Shown: positions 43,546 to 54,417, counted from the stretch's first letter. The stretch: DNA of 64,000 bases from Neoechinorhynchus agilis (GCA_051530055.1 CM121342.1:10292001-10356000); one strand, 5' to 3'. Program-made: numbers and translations. Notes: generated by a model not told the origin, from the sequence alone.

Positions 43546-44700
43546 ATGGGAGCCGCTCAAGCTGCGAGGAAAAACCGTGGACCAACGTATATACCGCCAC
43601 CAAACCTTGTGGGCTATCAGCAGCCGCAATTTCAGCCTACCTATAGGTCCCCGGTTGTAGCAACCGTACCTTAAAGACATTGGTCTTTTGCAAATAGGAA
43701 ATCGACTTACGGTCGAAAAAGATCAATGCTATATAGTCAGGCTGTACGAATGGGCCTTTTAGCTCCAAATCAACCGATGCCACCGAGAGGACAAGCTTAT
43801 GTTGTACCTTTACGGCCACGTATTCCGATTTACCAACCAAGAATGCCTGATTTTCTTGTACATCATGCGCAACCATCAAATGATGTGTCCCGGGTTGCGG
43901 TTTTAACAGGTCTATCAGAAGCATTGATCAGAAATTTGTACTCGGAATTTCTTATTATCACTAACAATGCCGGTTTCATGAGCCATTGCAATCTTAAGGA
44001 AACTATACGATCACTGATTCCGGATCTTCAATCCAATTATTTAGACGCTTTGACTAACCTTTTATTCACTGAAATGGATCGCGACCGAAATAATGTCGTT
44101 GATTTTTGGGAATTCGTTATGGTATATAAAGAAATGATTCAACCTGGAAATATCTTCGCTCCATTACTTCCATCAATATCTACGCCGCCAATGACAGCTA
44201 CTACTCAAAGTATGGAACAGCTGCTAAATTCTGCAATCAACCCAAACAATCCATTGGTAAACGCAATCACTCAATCCATGCAAGCATCACAACCATCAAT
44301 GACTTCGAATCCAATGACACCGTCAAATCCATTGGTTAAGGCAATAATCTCAGCTCAACAGCCGTTCGATTCTAATTTCATCAGACCTTCAAATCCTCTT
44401 GTAGCTGCATTAACACCGCCAAATCAATTACCACAACAAAATAATCCACTTACTAGTGTCAATCCTTTAACCACTGAGCTAACAAGACCAACTTTGACAG
44501 CCGTTCAACCTCAGATTATAAACCCATCAAATCCAATTGTAACCACGTTAACAACACCCACTCACTTACTCCAGCCAGATTCACGACTGTACAGTACGCT
44601 ATCAAGTCCAATAGACGAATCTCCAAGATCATTCGAATCTCTCTTGGCATCAACTTACTCTCCTGGTGGATTGCATCTTCGAAAACCACAGATCGTCTAG
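43546..44700 (+). CDS. Proline-rich EF-hand protein 2 with NPLV repeats
   Basis: Exon 1 (43546-43646) starts MGAAQAARK, again with Gly2. A 51-nt intron (43647-43697) joins in frame to exon 2, giving 367 residues. The Pro-rich head (YIPPPNLVGYQQPQFQPTYR) is followed by an EF-hand pair like that of paralogue 1: LYSEFLIITNNAGFMSHCNL, then a loop DRDRNNVVDFWEF. The loop keeps D1, D3, D9 and E12 but has Asn where the central Gly is expected. The last 180 residues are new: a Thr/Ser/Pro/Gln-rich tail with repeated NPLV, NPLT or NPIV words (about seven). It probably arose by tandem duplication, then gained the tail. The donor GTCCCC is unusual but the frame join is exact. Confidence 0.75.
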
Positions 44701-45180
44701 TTCACGTCATAAGTCGATTTTATTTTTACTTTACCCAATAAAGCACACAGGATTGATTCCCGTTTAAAGTTGAGAAACCAGTACATTGAGCAAAAATTTA
44801 TTCATTGAGAAAAATCCATCTAAATGAGAGTTGGAATTGTGATTATCATAATCCCGGATAAAACATATTTTATCGAATCGTGGTATTTCGCGAAGAAGCT
44901 TTACTTCATCAGTCATTGTATTTTAGTTTATATGATGTTAGTCCTCCAAACAATTTTATGTCAATTAAATTTTTATCTTTTATAAAAAGAATCCAATTTA
45001 CCAACAATTTGCTTCCAACTTTCTTAAACGCTTCGGAAGCTTATTAATGATCTTCGCCATTATGCGTAAGTCCTAAATATGGATCGTATTCATGAATCGT
45101 GTTTAATTTAAAACTAAAAATTATTTAAAAAATTTGATATTGTAATTTGGAATAAAAATATCTCGGGATTTAAATATAAA
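44701..45180. other. 3' flank, no gene seen
   Basis: AATAAA occurs near 44739. No other feature supported. Confidence 0.4.
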
Positions 45181-45184
45181 AGGT

Positions 45185-45295
45185 TAATTTTTTTGAAGCA
45201 TGGCCAGCCAGCAACTTTTATTCGGTATTTATATAGGAAAATTATCAGCCGTGAAAAAGGCCACACATAAATACCGAATAAAAGGTTAACTTTTA
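45185..45295. repeat. Short repeat of the GGCCAGCC/GCCGTGA family
   Basis: TGGCCAGCCAGCAACTTTTATT, ATTATCAGCCGTGAAAAAGG and CCACAC recur at 16565-16625, 46225-46260, 46445-46470 and 59745-59800. Here ATTCGGTATTTAT and its complement form a small stem. Confidence 0.65.
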
Positions 45296-45584
45296 AGAGG
45301 TGCTCAATTTTGAAAATATAAAAAGATTTCGACGATCCCAGTTTTTTGCTAGAAATCAAAAACTGCGCGGAAGTAAAAAATAGTTACCCATCATTGCAAG
45401 GCGTAAAACCGATCATTTTTGTTTAAACTAGGGAAATGGATTATTTCTAAAAAATCTAAGTTTTCCATTTAATTTTCTATGAATTGACCAACGTTTCGAA
45501 GTTGCTGCATAAATCGACGACTGCTATCTATCTCGCTATATTTTGCATTAACTATGGGTCTATACTGCTTAATTATCAGTGCTC

Positions 45585-46205
45585 CGGCTAATTTTAGTCT
45601 TATCCTATCGTCTTTATTGTAATATTTCCAAGGATGCCTCCCATTGTGTTTTGATTCGTTCCTCTAACCTGCAAGTAGTGTGACCGACCTCAGACGCTTT
45701 ACAGCCATCCATTGGGCAGTTGAAGCGGTTCACCAGGTTGCAGGTTTCGAGAATCGTTGTCCTTTCTCTTCTTGTAAGGCATTATTTAAACGTTAGCGTC
45801 TTGTAGTGGCATCTCACTTCTATCCTTTTTGTCATTTCATTAGGTTTCACCTGTTAATACATAAAGAAAATTATCGACGAAGCAAGCAAGACACCGGTAG
45901 CCAGAGCCTGAAAACTGACGGACGAATAAGAAAGCAATATCATCTCCTTCTACTGTGAAACGGACGATCCGGTAAGCTTTAACCATTATCAATACTGCAA
46001 ACAAAAGTAATGAATCAACATCGCATCTCAAGTTGATCACACTACTTGCAGGTTAGAGAAACGAATCAAATAGCACATAAACAAGACAAGTGCAATATAT
46101 AAGCATAAATATCAACCGAGCATAAATGCAAAACACAATGGGAAAAATCCTTTGAAATATTACAACAAATACGATAGCATGAGGCTCCAGCCGGTAATAT
46201 TTATT
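45585..46205. mobile_element. Imperfect foldback element with long arms
   Basis: The left arm (TTGTAATATTTCCAAGGATG, CCCATTGTGTTTTGATTCG, CTCTAACCTGCAAGTAGTGTGA) is mirrored by TCACACTACTTGCAGGTTAGAG (46041 on), CGAATCAAA and, after an insert of some 50 bp, AAACACAATGGGAAAAATCC. The arms total over 100 bp. The minus-strand open frame at 45840-46040 lies inside and has no known domain. Confidence 0.75.
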
Positions 46206-46224
46206 TTGTTTTTTAAGTGTGGCA

Positions 46225-46470
46225 CTTTTCACGGCTGATATTTTTTTCCTTTGGGCACACAAACCAACGAGGACGAAATACGTCGTTGAAGGAAATAGAA
46301 AACTCACTGATGAGTCCCGCCTCCCAGGGGTATCTGAAAATCCGGAGGGATGCGTACAAACTCATTATCGTACGGTTCATCGATATTAAGTGATTTTATG
46401 CGCTTCCCTGAACCAGATCGGTGGGCAGTGTAGCCCAATGAAAAAATTATCAGCCGTGATAAAGACCACA
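46225..46470. mobile_element. Copy of the foldback seen at 16565-16890
   Basis: Shares CACGGCTGATA, CCTTTGGGCACAC, ACTCACTGATGAGTCCCGCC, GTACAAACTCATTATCGT, TGATTTTATGCGCTTCCCTG and AACCAGATCGGTGGGC with that copy. Confidence 0.75.
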
Positions 46471-46696
46471 TTTAAAACAAAGAAACAATTTACTCAATAA
46501 AAAATCATTGCCTAAGAAATATTTTAAAATATCACGTGCACATTTGTGTACAAAAAATAGCAAACAAATTGTTTTACGAGGATTTATTTGTGAACGTTTT
46601 AAATGGCTCATTTTTGCCTTATCCTTGCAAATATTCACATTCGTACCGAAAAACCGAGGCTCAAGCTGTTCGTGAATCATAACTTTTTGGATTTCA

Positions 46697-48013
46697 ATGG
46701 ATTTCAGTTCAGATAGCGGCAAAAATGAACCCGTATTTATATTTAGTGGCGAACACTTGTATACTTCGAGGAATGAAGGAAAATCTGATGATCGGAAAGC
46801 AGGTGAAATCGAAGACGATTATGAGCAAATTGCGTTTGAAGTCATCAACGGAATCTTAGCACTTATCGATAATGATTTTTCTGGTACAAATCACTTAAAT
46901 CACGACAAATGTACAAAAGTTCTGGATTCTCAATTCATATTGAAATGCTTTAATGACGAGATCATTAAATTTTACGAATACAACAAAATGAGTTATGAGA
47001 TCTTTTGCGAAAAAAGGAGTATAATTAACGCAGTATCTTTTATAACGACGGGAGCATTCCCAGGATCTTCACTTTACGTATGTGGCTCAATGATGACAGG
47101 TCTTGCTAAAGACGCAAGTGATGTTGACCTTACACTCCAAATTGATAATCTCAACGAACTGACTCGTTCAAAAACGATAGAAATGCTAACCAGGATCCGG
47201 AACGCTTTGAATGCGACCCACGCGGTCACTCTAAAAAGAGTTATTCCGGCTACTGTGCCAATTTTGTGGTTCCGTTGGACAACAAAACAATATGTCAACA
47301 ATGTAGATGAAGAGTATTCGTTCGATTTTGATTTGAACATTAACAGCGTAGGTTCAGTACGAAACACTCATCTGATGGCTGCTTATTACGCCTGTGACCG
47401 ACGAATTCGCCCATTTTTGTTTTTTCTTAAACAATGGGCATGCAGCATTGACATTAATGACCCAAAAAATCATTCTTTATCGAGCTATGCACTTTGTCTT
47501 TTGGCGATCCACTTCTTTCAATTTGCATGCGATCCACCGGTGCTACCGTGTCTTCAAAGGTTATGGCCAGAAATGTTCAGCTTTAGTCGAACTTGCCAAG
47601 AACTAGCAAAGGAACATTCGGATCTCGACAAGATTATTCCTAACAAAGGATGGAAATCTCAAAACAAACAGTGTCTTGGTAGTTTGTTTCACGATTTTCT
47701 ACTCTACTACAAAGATTTCGATTATGACCAAATTGTCATCTCAGTTCGTTCAGGACGAAAGTACCACCTAAGCGATCCAGAAGTTCAAGAATATGCAAGC
47801 AAGATAAAGTTGGCGAGTTCCTTTATTAATGTAGAGGAACCGCTATACTTTTATAACGTCGGGCGATCAGTGAATGAGCGCCGGCATTTTTATCGGATAA
47901 TTGAAAATATAGAAGATGCGTTTAATGATCTATATGATAAATTAAAGAACATCGAATCGGAAATTGAAATGAAAGCAAAATTAAATCGATTAGATTTGGT
48001 GCGCTTCTCGTGA
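46697..48013 (+). CDS. GLD-2/TUT-type RNA nucleotidyltransferase, intronless
   Basis: 438-residue single exon. The nucleotidyltransferase head reads LYVCGSMMTGLAKDASDVDLTL: the G-S helix start, then the D-x-D pair. The third carboxylate follows in FDFDLNIN, about 80 residues later. The central domain has RIRPFLFFLKQWA and SLSSYALCLLAIHFFQ. The PAP-associated part reads LGSLFHDFLLYYKDFDYDQIVISVRSG, and the C-terminus has YFYNVGRSVNERRHFYRIIENI. These features fit cytoplasmic poly(A) or poly(U) polymerases, which extend RNA 3' ends. Substrate nucleotide choice cannot be told from what I see. The N-terminal 60 residues are acidic and lack an RNA-binding domain. Lack of introns in a 1.3-kb frame suggests a retrogene, but many genes here have few introns. 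Confidence 0.88.
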   Translation: MDFSSDSGKNEPVFIFSGEHLYTSRNEGKSDDRKAGEIEDDYEQIAFEVINGILALIDNDFSGTNHLNHDKCTKVLDSQFILKCFNDEIIKFYEYNKMSYEIFCEKRSIINAVSFITTGAFPGSSLYVCGSMMTGLAKDASDVDLTLQIDNLNELTRSKTIEMLTRIRNALNATHAVTLKRVIPATVPILWFRWTTKQYVNNVDEEYSFDFDLNINSVGSVRNTHLMAAYYACDRRIRPFLFFLKQWACSIDINDPKNHSLSSYALCLLAIHFFQFACDPPVLPCLQRLWPEMFSFSRTCQELAKEHSDLDKIIPNKGWKSQNKQCLGSLFHDFLLYYKDFDYDQIVISVRSGRKYHLSDPEVQEYASKIKLASSFINVEEPLYFYNVGRSVNERRHFYRIIENIEDAFNDLYDKLKNIESEIEMKAKLNRLDLVRFS

Positions 48014-48600
48014 GTTTTTACAATAAATATTGACTGAGAATTGATAAATTATAAAATATGAAGAAGCGAATTGTGCATTTAAGTAATGTTTATTATGAAA
48101 TCTTAATTTTAAAAATCCAGTTAGCGTATAAAAACAATGCCAAGATTTTTTTGTGTATTTAAATGATTCAAACATCTTTCTAAATAGTTAAATTGCACTT
48201 TTTAGCCTTATATTCACTTCGAAATTCACCATTTTATTATTTGACTTTAACAAATATTTTAGTCATGTTAAAGTGGATTAATTATATTAAAAGAATGCAA
48301 AACATTCAAAAATTGAAAAAACTGAGTTGATTTTAAGTCACGTTTTAAACATTAAATAAAAAATTCAATTGGTAAAAGAAATAAAAATCGTAATTTTGTG
48401 CTTAAAAATAACGTAAAAGCGGCTTGTTGATCAGAAATGATAAAACTTTGTAATTTAGATTGGATCAATTCACATATTCCAGATATTGGCTAAAACAAAT
48501 ATTCTTCAATAATTTAGTCTGAAAAACAAGATCAGTCGACATTTGTTTCTTCGTTGGCTTAACAAGCGCAGTTCCGTTACAAATAAAACAGAAACAATAT
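48014..48600. other. 3' flanks of two converging genes, no gene seen
   Basis: AT-rich with no supported feature. The nucleotidyltransferase and PICK1 genes converge here. Confidence 0.4.
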
Positions 48601-48614
48601 TTCCTTTGGCTCGA

Positions 48615-51600
48615 TCAATCATTCTTGTCCGTCGAAATGGGAATATCTGGCTCGATTGGAAACAATTCATCACACTTTTCCATTAAATCCCCGCATTCCG
48701 AATACATTGAAACCATAGTTTCCGTTAGACGTCTAACATTCTTTGATACTCCTTCGACGTGCTTCTTATCCACCAGTTCCAGCTTCTCAGTTACATCGTT
48801 TCGTAAGTCTATAAATCGTTGCCGAGCAGCATCTCGCAAATTCAGAATCGCCCTATATTCATAGTTCCCACTCTCTAATCTGATCGAAATTTCACCAAAT
48901 GAGCGGCAGATATCAACATCGTTTTCAAATTCACTTAATTTTAATGCAAAGGATTCCCACTTTATCTGAAAAATTGATCGAATGCTTCATTTGCGAAAAA
49001 TATATGTACTTCGTTTGTTGAATTGAAGATTACATTCGGGTGGTTAGATTAGTCATTATTTCTGTCACCTATGAGCACCCGAGAAGAGGGATCGCATTAA
49101 AGAAGAATATTCATTCGACTTTAATGATCTCAATCGGGTTTCGACAAGCAATCTAAATAACAATTTGTTAAAAACTCATTTGTAAAAATTTGCTTTAAAA
49201 ATCGTGGGCATTTTTTGCACTGCTATAGTTCTTCGCTAATTTCCATTTTCTCACTTAAAATAACTCTTCTTAATTTTCAATTTTATTGTGGTCCTTAAGC
49301 TAAATAAAGATTTAAATAATCGTGAAAACTCGTTTTTTTAAAACAAATTTCATATTTTAGATACAGGACATCATTGAGATCATTTTGTGGTCAAATTCAA
49401 GGCGATTTGTAAGATGATCCTAATTTAATCAGTAAAGGAAATCCATGTCACCTTTGGAATTATTGTTTATAAGTCTTCACTCACGGTAAAGGATTATTTA
49501 TTGAAGACGTTCCTGGAACTTCGTCGGGTTCATCATCAGTTCTAAAATTCAGATAGTGAACCCGACGAGGTTGGCAGAACGTCTTTAATAAATAATCCTT
49601 TACCGCGGGTGAAGAGTTCTAAACAATAATTCCAATCATATTGCCCGGTGCCTTGCATATCGACATTTTTATGTCACCTTTGATTGCTAAGTAAAACTTC
49701 TATCCTTCAACATTTATAATATGTTTGAAGATTGAATCGTTCAAGTTTTTATACGGCGGTTAGAAATTAAAGGAGTATTATTAAATTCGATATTTCGACC
49801 ACACAATCTTGTGCGCATTCTGTCAATGTTGCTTGTAAGTTTTTTTACTCACATATTTAAAAACTTACAAGCAACCTTGATCAGAACGCGTGCAAGATGT
49901 TGAGTTGAGGGCGAGGCAAACAAATACATTATTCCGTTAACGTCATATTATATGATTCTTTCTTGCCCAAATCGCTTTCAGGATGCATGAATAGCTTTGT
50001 AGAAACCATGGAGGTCATTTTGGTCGCCTTTTAACACCTGAAAGTGATCGTTGAATTGATAATGACTGATTTAAGCAGTCAAAATATTTATAATTTAACT
50101 ATCCCTCCTTTCGGTTGTTGACAAGCGACCAAAATAGCAACATATCTCTAACCATTCGATCGATTGCTATCCTTAGCGATTTAGGGTTGATTTGAATTTT
50201 AAGTTGAAAGTGAATGGTTTCTCCAATTTTTGAAAAGGCTTTCGGGGTATAATCAAAATATGTTGGTAAACTATTTGATTTTGTTTCTTATGAAGTCCAT
50301 GTGCAAATTATCCAAGTGATTCTAAAGTTTATAAAGTCGCTATTAACGACAATAACATCCCTTTTATCAATTCGTTTTAAAGCCACATTTAGTTAATTTT
50401 AAGGCTTATAAAATGTATTTTTTAAATTTCGAAAAAACTTCAAAAGCAAAGAATTACATTTTCATTTGTTGAGTTAATCTTTTAATTTTTCGAACTTCTA
50501 ACCAACTTTCTTGAGTTCATCTATAAAATTTTTTTGAGAATCCGTTTAATTATCACTTTAATGAATTGCTGATTTTTTGTCAACTGTGTTTAAATTATTC
50601 TCCGTTTTTTATTATATTTTCATATTGTGATCCTTTAAATATAATAAATCATCATTTAAGTTTTATAAAGTTTTCCTAATAAAATTTTTTGGTATTCATC
50701 CTGCTAAGTGGGTGGGGTTTAGAATTTATGTAATTTTATACGAGCTTTACAAATATATATTTTGTATTTTTGAATTTATCGTACCTCTAAGTATATTATA
50801 TTAAAAAGTCTTTATATTAAAAAAATTTATCGTTCTAGTCTATAAAATTGTTTTCAAAATTAGATCAATAGCATTTTTGCGAAAAATATGAAACATTTCC
50901 TTTAAGTTATTTTTTAACATCTAAATTTATACAGCTACTTTAACTGTCATCAAAACAACTATTAAGAATTGCGCCTTTCTGCCCAAGCCACACTCACCAC
51001 GTACTATTCTAGATACCTGAAGAGGTCTGCATGCAGACGAAAATTCGTACAAATAAATCAGTCATCGGGGAGGTTAATAAGGTTGCAACTATCAATAAAT
51101 TAAGAATTGTCTTAATTGTTTCTACATGTGCATTTTTATAATCAAATAAATTCTGCTAATTAATCAAACCATTTTCTAAAATTACAAGAATAATTAACTT
51201 TCTATAAATACTACATTCATAAATTATAATTTCCAAGAAGCTATCTTACATTTCGTAGTTATTTTTTGAATTTTTTTGAAACTGTTTTGTTAATAAAATT
51301 GCCAGATTATTATCTTTTTAATCACTGTTTCAATTTAAAAATTATGGTGAATAAAGCGGACTTTAAAACCTCTAATTTTCGATTTTATATCTTTTGGAAT
51401 GTTTAAACTTACGAGGACTATAGATACGTTTTTGTGGTCTAAAGAATTACACAGTAAAGGTTACAAATGGGAACCTCAATGCCATAAGCAGTAAGATAGA
51501 TATTCGAACTTAGCATAAGAATACTTCTCAAGTGTCATTCTGACATCAGGAATCACAGCGCGGCAAAAGAGCTCCAAGTAATCGACTGATTGATGCAATA

Positions 51601-52428
51601 CCTTCACAATTCCATCTTCCTTCTTCGCTACTTGCCGATGTGCGTCACCGAACCTTGTAAAAGCTGAGCTGGCACTTTTCTGAGGATCACGGGCGCCCAT
51701 GTCCGATAGAGCATCACCTAGCGCCCGGTGAGCTTCAAATAGGCTCCTTGAACGGCATTCATAATTTATGAAGAGTCGAATCAATCTTTGATAGAATTTA
51801 CAAAGACAATTCAGTGAAATTAGTTTCGCCGTCAGAGGATCGTTTCGAATAATCGCTCTGCTAAGACCGAGCGAATCGGCTGCACTTGGTCCCATTCGTT
51901 CAGCCAATCTGTGTTTTAACTTCTTTATAATCATATCCAAATTCATCTTGTTGAAGCGAGATTCATCAATAATTAGTTTTTTGTAGGTTATTTCAATCTC
52001 AGGTTCAAAAGTTTTTCTGATCAATAACAAAACTCTAGCTTTGTGCCAGCCTTTGACGCACAAACCGTTTAAGGAGCAAATCGATTTTTTACAGTAGTAA
52101 AAGCACTGTCTGGCGAAAAGTTGATTTTTTATAAATTCTCTTGAAGGTCACTTTTTTGGGGCGCTAGCCCAACTATTTTAAATACAATAGAAATTCGAAA
52201 AGTCGATTTGATCACCCATACTGCTATAATTTCGTCGCCGGATCGCATGCTGCCATCAATAGCCACTGGAGAGTTGGCGATAATGGTTGAAATATACAGG
52301 CACGGGCACTTTGGACGACCACCATCGACCGTAATCCCGATCATATTGCTCTCGTTTTTCTTAATTCTACATTTAAGCACTTTTGTTTCAATCCCCAAAG
52401 TGTCTTCTTCAACGCCCGAAGAAAACAT
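48615..52428 (-). CDS. PICK1: PICK1 (PDZ and BAR/arfaptin-homology protein), split by a 2.5-kb gap
   Basis: PICK1 binds C-termini of membrane proteins through its PDZ domain and curves membranes through a BAR domain in endosomal traffic. The start at 52428 leads to DTLGIETKVLKCRIKKNESN, CPCLYISTIIANSPVAIDGS and SGDEIIAV; the PDZ then resumes with LNGLCVKGWHKARVLLLIRK. The BAR domain follows: KKLKHRLAERMGPSAADSLG, AHRALGDALSDMG, AFTRFGDAHRQVAKKEDG and MTLEKYSYAKFEYLSYCL. The rest lies at 48965-48615: ISIRLESGNYEYRAILNLRD, DVTEKLELVDKKHVEG and a C-terminus FPIEPDIPI. The acceptor at the 48965 exon is clear (TTTTTCAG), but no GT donor is in frame after YCL, where a TGA follows two codons later. 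Either a non-canonical donor, a missed exon or a broken copy. No long acidic C-terminal tail. Confidence 0.8.
49018..49168. mobile_element. Diverged foldback of the CGACAAGCGACCTAAATAA family
   Basis: GAAGATTACATTCGGGTGGTTAGA and GGGTTTCGACAAGCAATCTAAATAACAA match the clean copy at 54240-54392. It lies in the PICK1 gap. Confidence 0.55.
49465..49640. mobile_element. GGTAAA foldback element, complete
   Basis: GGTAAAGGATTATTTATTGAAGACGTTC and TTCGTCGGGTTCA are mirrored by TGAACCCGACGAGG, GAACGTCTTTAATAAATAATCC and TTTACC. The outer part TATTGTTTATAAGTCTTCAC pairs with GTGAAGAGTTCTAAACAATA. It lies in the PICK1 gap. Confidence 0.85.
49735..49925. mobile_element. Diverged GGTTGTTTTATGGCG foldback element
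   Basis: GAAATTAAAGGAGTATTATT, CACACAATCTTGTGCGCATTC and GTTGCTTGTAAGTTTTTT, mirrored by AAAAACTTACAAGCAACCTTG and GAACGCGTGCAAGATG. It lies in the PICK1 gap. Confidence 0.7.
49985..50165. mobile_element. Diverged CGACAAGCGACC foldback element
   Basis: GGTCATTTTGGTCGCCTTTTAAC and TTGTTGACAAGCGACCAAAATAGC, with TTGAATTGATAATGACTGATT in between, match the element at 54240-54392 in order. Confidence 0.55.
50170..51470. other. AT-rich part of the PICK1 gap, no gene seen
   Basis: Very AT-rich with no frame or repeat that I can support. Checked for missing PICK1 sequence by eye; none recognised. Confidence 0.4.
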
Positions 52429-52502
52429 TATTTAGTAACTGAACACAAGATTAATAATAGTAACAAGAATCTATAATACAAAAACTTTTGAAGAATGTAG
52501 TC

Positions 52503-52676
52503 ATGGTAACATTAATAAGCGTCTTTTTAATGAGTTTTGCTTTTCTAAGCGACTCAATGACATTTGAGAAGCAGGCAACAAATGTGGGCCTTATTCGATC
52601 GACGATTTACGACTTTTACTCAATTTCACGCCAAAATACGACACAGACTGTCAGACCGTTTCAGAATGAAGATTGA
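52503..52676 (+). CDS. Possible small secreted peptide precursor
   Basis: 57 codons from the ATG at 52503. A hydrophobic N-terminus (MVTLISVFLMSFAFLSDS) looks like a signal peptide. It is followed by a ~38-residue polar part with no cysteine and an aromatic stretch, TIYDFYSISR. No dibasic sites, so it is not a typical neuropeptide precursor. It starts only 75 bp from the PICK1 start codon, in the opposite direction. No family recognised; it may be chance. Confidence 0.3.
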   Translation: MVTLISVFLMSFAFLSDSMTFEKQATNVGLIRSTIYDFYSISRQNTTQTVRPFQNED

Positions 52677-53255
52677 AGCGTTTTTAAGCATTGGTGCACA
52701 CCCTTCTACTTTCTGCAAAGCATCTCCTTGACTTTCATTATAGTGGTGAACGAATTCTTTGATGCCTTTGTCTCGTTAAAAAGAAAAACCTTTGTAGAGT
52801 AAAAAAATTTTTTTGAAACTGAACAATTAAAAGATTTTCAATAGAGAATCGAAATACTCAAGCGGCGAATTAGGATTTCTTCAAATTTCATAATGCATTC
52901 ATCGATTGTTCATCTTATTTTTTAGGTCTTGAATTCTACAATACATTTAATTTGCTTTAAATGAAATTAAGCATCTTTTGAAACGAAAATCGGACAAGGA
53001 AATTAATGTGATTATTGCACTATCTTTAAAAATTTGTCCTTGGTCTCATCTATAAAATCACCAATTACGTTGTTCTGTTTCCGCCAAATTAATTAAAAAT
53101 GAATTTTAGGCAAAATTCTTGTATCAATAGAATTTATTCGAAGGGATCTTTGATTTTTTTTGAACATGCGGAATGTTAAAACATTATTTTCATAAGTGTA
53201 TAACAATCCAGAATGATGCCGGTATATGAGTAGGTACCGTTGTATATGATTAGAA
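52677..53255. other. Intergenic, no gene seen
   Basis: AT-rich spacer without supported features. Confidence 0.4.
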
Positions 53256-53257
53256 GT

Positions 53258-53490
53258 AGGGCCCAGTGAGTGGTGCGCGCTCAAAATGCGCCATGTATGT
53301 TGCTGATTCAAGTCCACTGGTCGTTGGGTTCCACAGGGGTTGCGAGAGATCGTCCATCGGTCCCAGAAGAGGGTTGACCCTGTCCCTTCGGATGCGGCTG
53401 AGCGCTTCCAAAGTGTGTGAGTGGCCGAGAGGCTCCAAAGAATATGAGTTATCTGAAAGGCTCCAAAGGATATGCAGTGATGCCATGAGT
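53258..53490 (+). mobile_element. tRNA-derived SINE, copy 1
   Basis: GGGCCCAGTGAGTGGTGCGC resembles a tRNA 5' half with an A box. About 50 bp later, GATTCAAGTCC fits a B box. A second copy at 63704-63845 shares both and the downstream GGTTGCGAG, ATCG and TTGGTCCCA words. The 3' part here has a short tandem, GAGAGGCTCCAAAG / GAAAGGCTCCAAAG. The overlapping open frames are not genes. Confidence 0.65.
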
Positions 53491-53534
53491 GTATGCGACT
53501 TAAGATAAAAAAGATTAGAAGTATTATTTAAAAG

Positions 53535-53660
53535 TATTCAAGCGGTAAATAATTTTGATCAAAGAAGTTTGGAACCTTGTCGGGTTCATCGAGCTGATGG
53601 TGAACCCGACTAGGTTCGCAGAACGTATTCAATAAAAAATTATTTACCGGATGAAGACCC
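53535..53660. mobile_element. GGTAAA foldback element
   Basis: GCGGTAAATAATTTTGATCA, CCTTGTCGGGTTCATC, then GATGGTGAACCCGACTAGG and AAAAAATTATTTACCGGATG. Same family as 61735-61945. Confidence 0.8.
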
Positions 53661-54239
53661 AAATAATACCTTTAATTCTGAATAAAACTATAGGTTCATG
53701 AGAAGTTTTACCTTAGCATCATTACTTTATTAAATTAAATATTTTTCGAATTCTAACGTCGTTTATCTTACGAACTCAGCGCCATTTTGCTTATCTAATC
53801 CATGACTTAAACAAAGGTGTTAACATCTTGTTCACCTTAATTTGCAAAATTGTTTATAAAATGTCAACACGTAGCGCAGATGAAAATTTTTGCCTATAAA
53901 AAATACGAGCTTAAAAAAGCGGCTCATGAATACAATTAAATGCAGCATAATTTAATGGATTTTGGAAATACCTTCCTGCAATACTGCTAATAATGGCATT
54001 TTTGTAGTATAAGTACTTTGTATAAATAATGAATAAAATTCATTAGACAATATTTTTTCGACTAATGTGTTCATGATAGTTTTCAAAATATCGTATGATA
54101 CTTTCTGGATGAAACAAAATGTCGCCAAAGGTTCCGCTTCATATTAATCTTAACCTTTTTACTGTTTTTACGGTTATTGAAATGTAAAACGAGCTTCTTT
54201 ATGTAGTAATAAATTCTTTTCAATACATTTAGAATTATA
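53661..54239. other. Intergenic, no gene seen
   Basis: AT-rich spacer without supported features. Confidence 0.4.
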
Positions 54240-54392
54240 TTGAGGATTGCATCCGGGTGGTTAGAGATATGTTGTTATTTAGGTCGCTTGTTGACACCCG
54301 CGACTGATTGAATCAGTCATTATCAATTCAATTGTTTGCAAGTGATTACGACTGGGTGTCGACAAGCGACCTAAATAACAACATTTAGAATT
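54240..54392. mobile_element. Foldback element directly upstream of BARD1
   Basis: TGTTGTTATTTAGGTCGCTTGTTGACACCC is mirrored by GGGTGTCGACAAGCGACCTAAATAACAACA (two arms of about 30 bp, one mismatch). The middle holds CAGTCATTATCAATTCAATTG. The right arm ends about 30 bp before the BARD1 ATG. Confidence 0.85.
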
Positions 54393-54417
54393 GTTTAGAA
54401 TTCGAAAACATTTTAAG

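Noticed and set aside
53250-53508. Frames of about 80 codons on both strands
   Set aside because: They coincide exactly with the tRNA-derived SINE.
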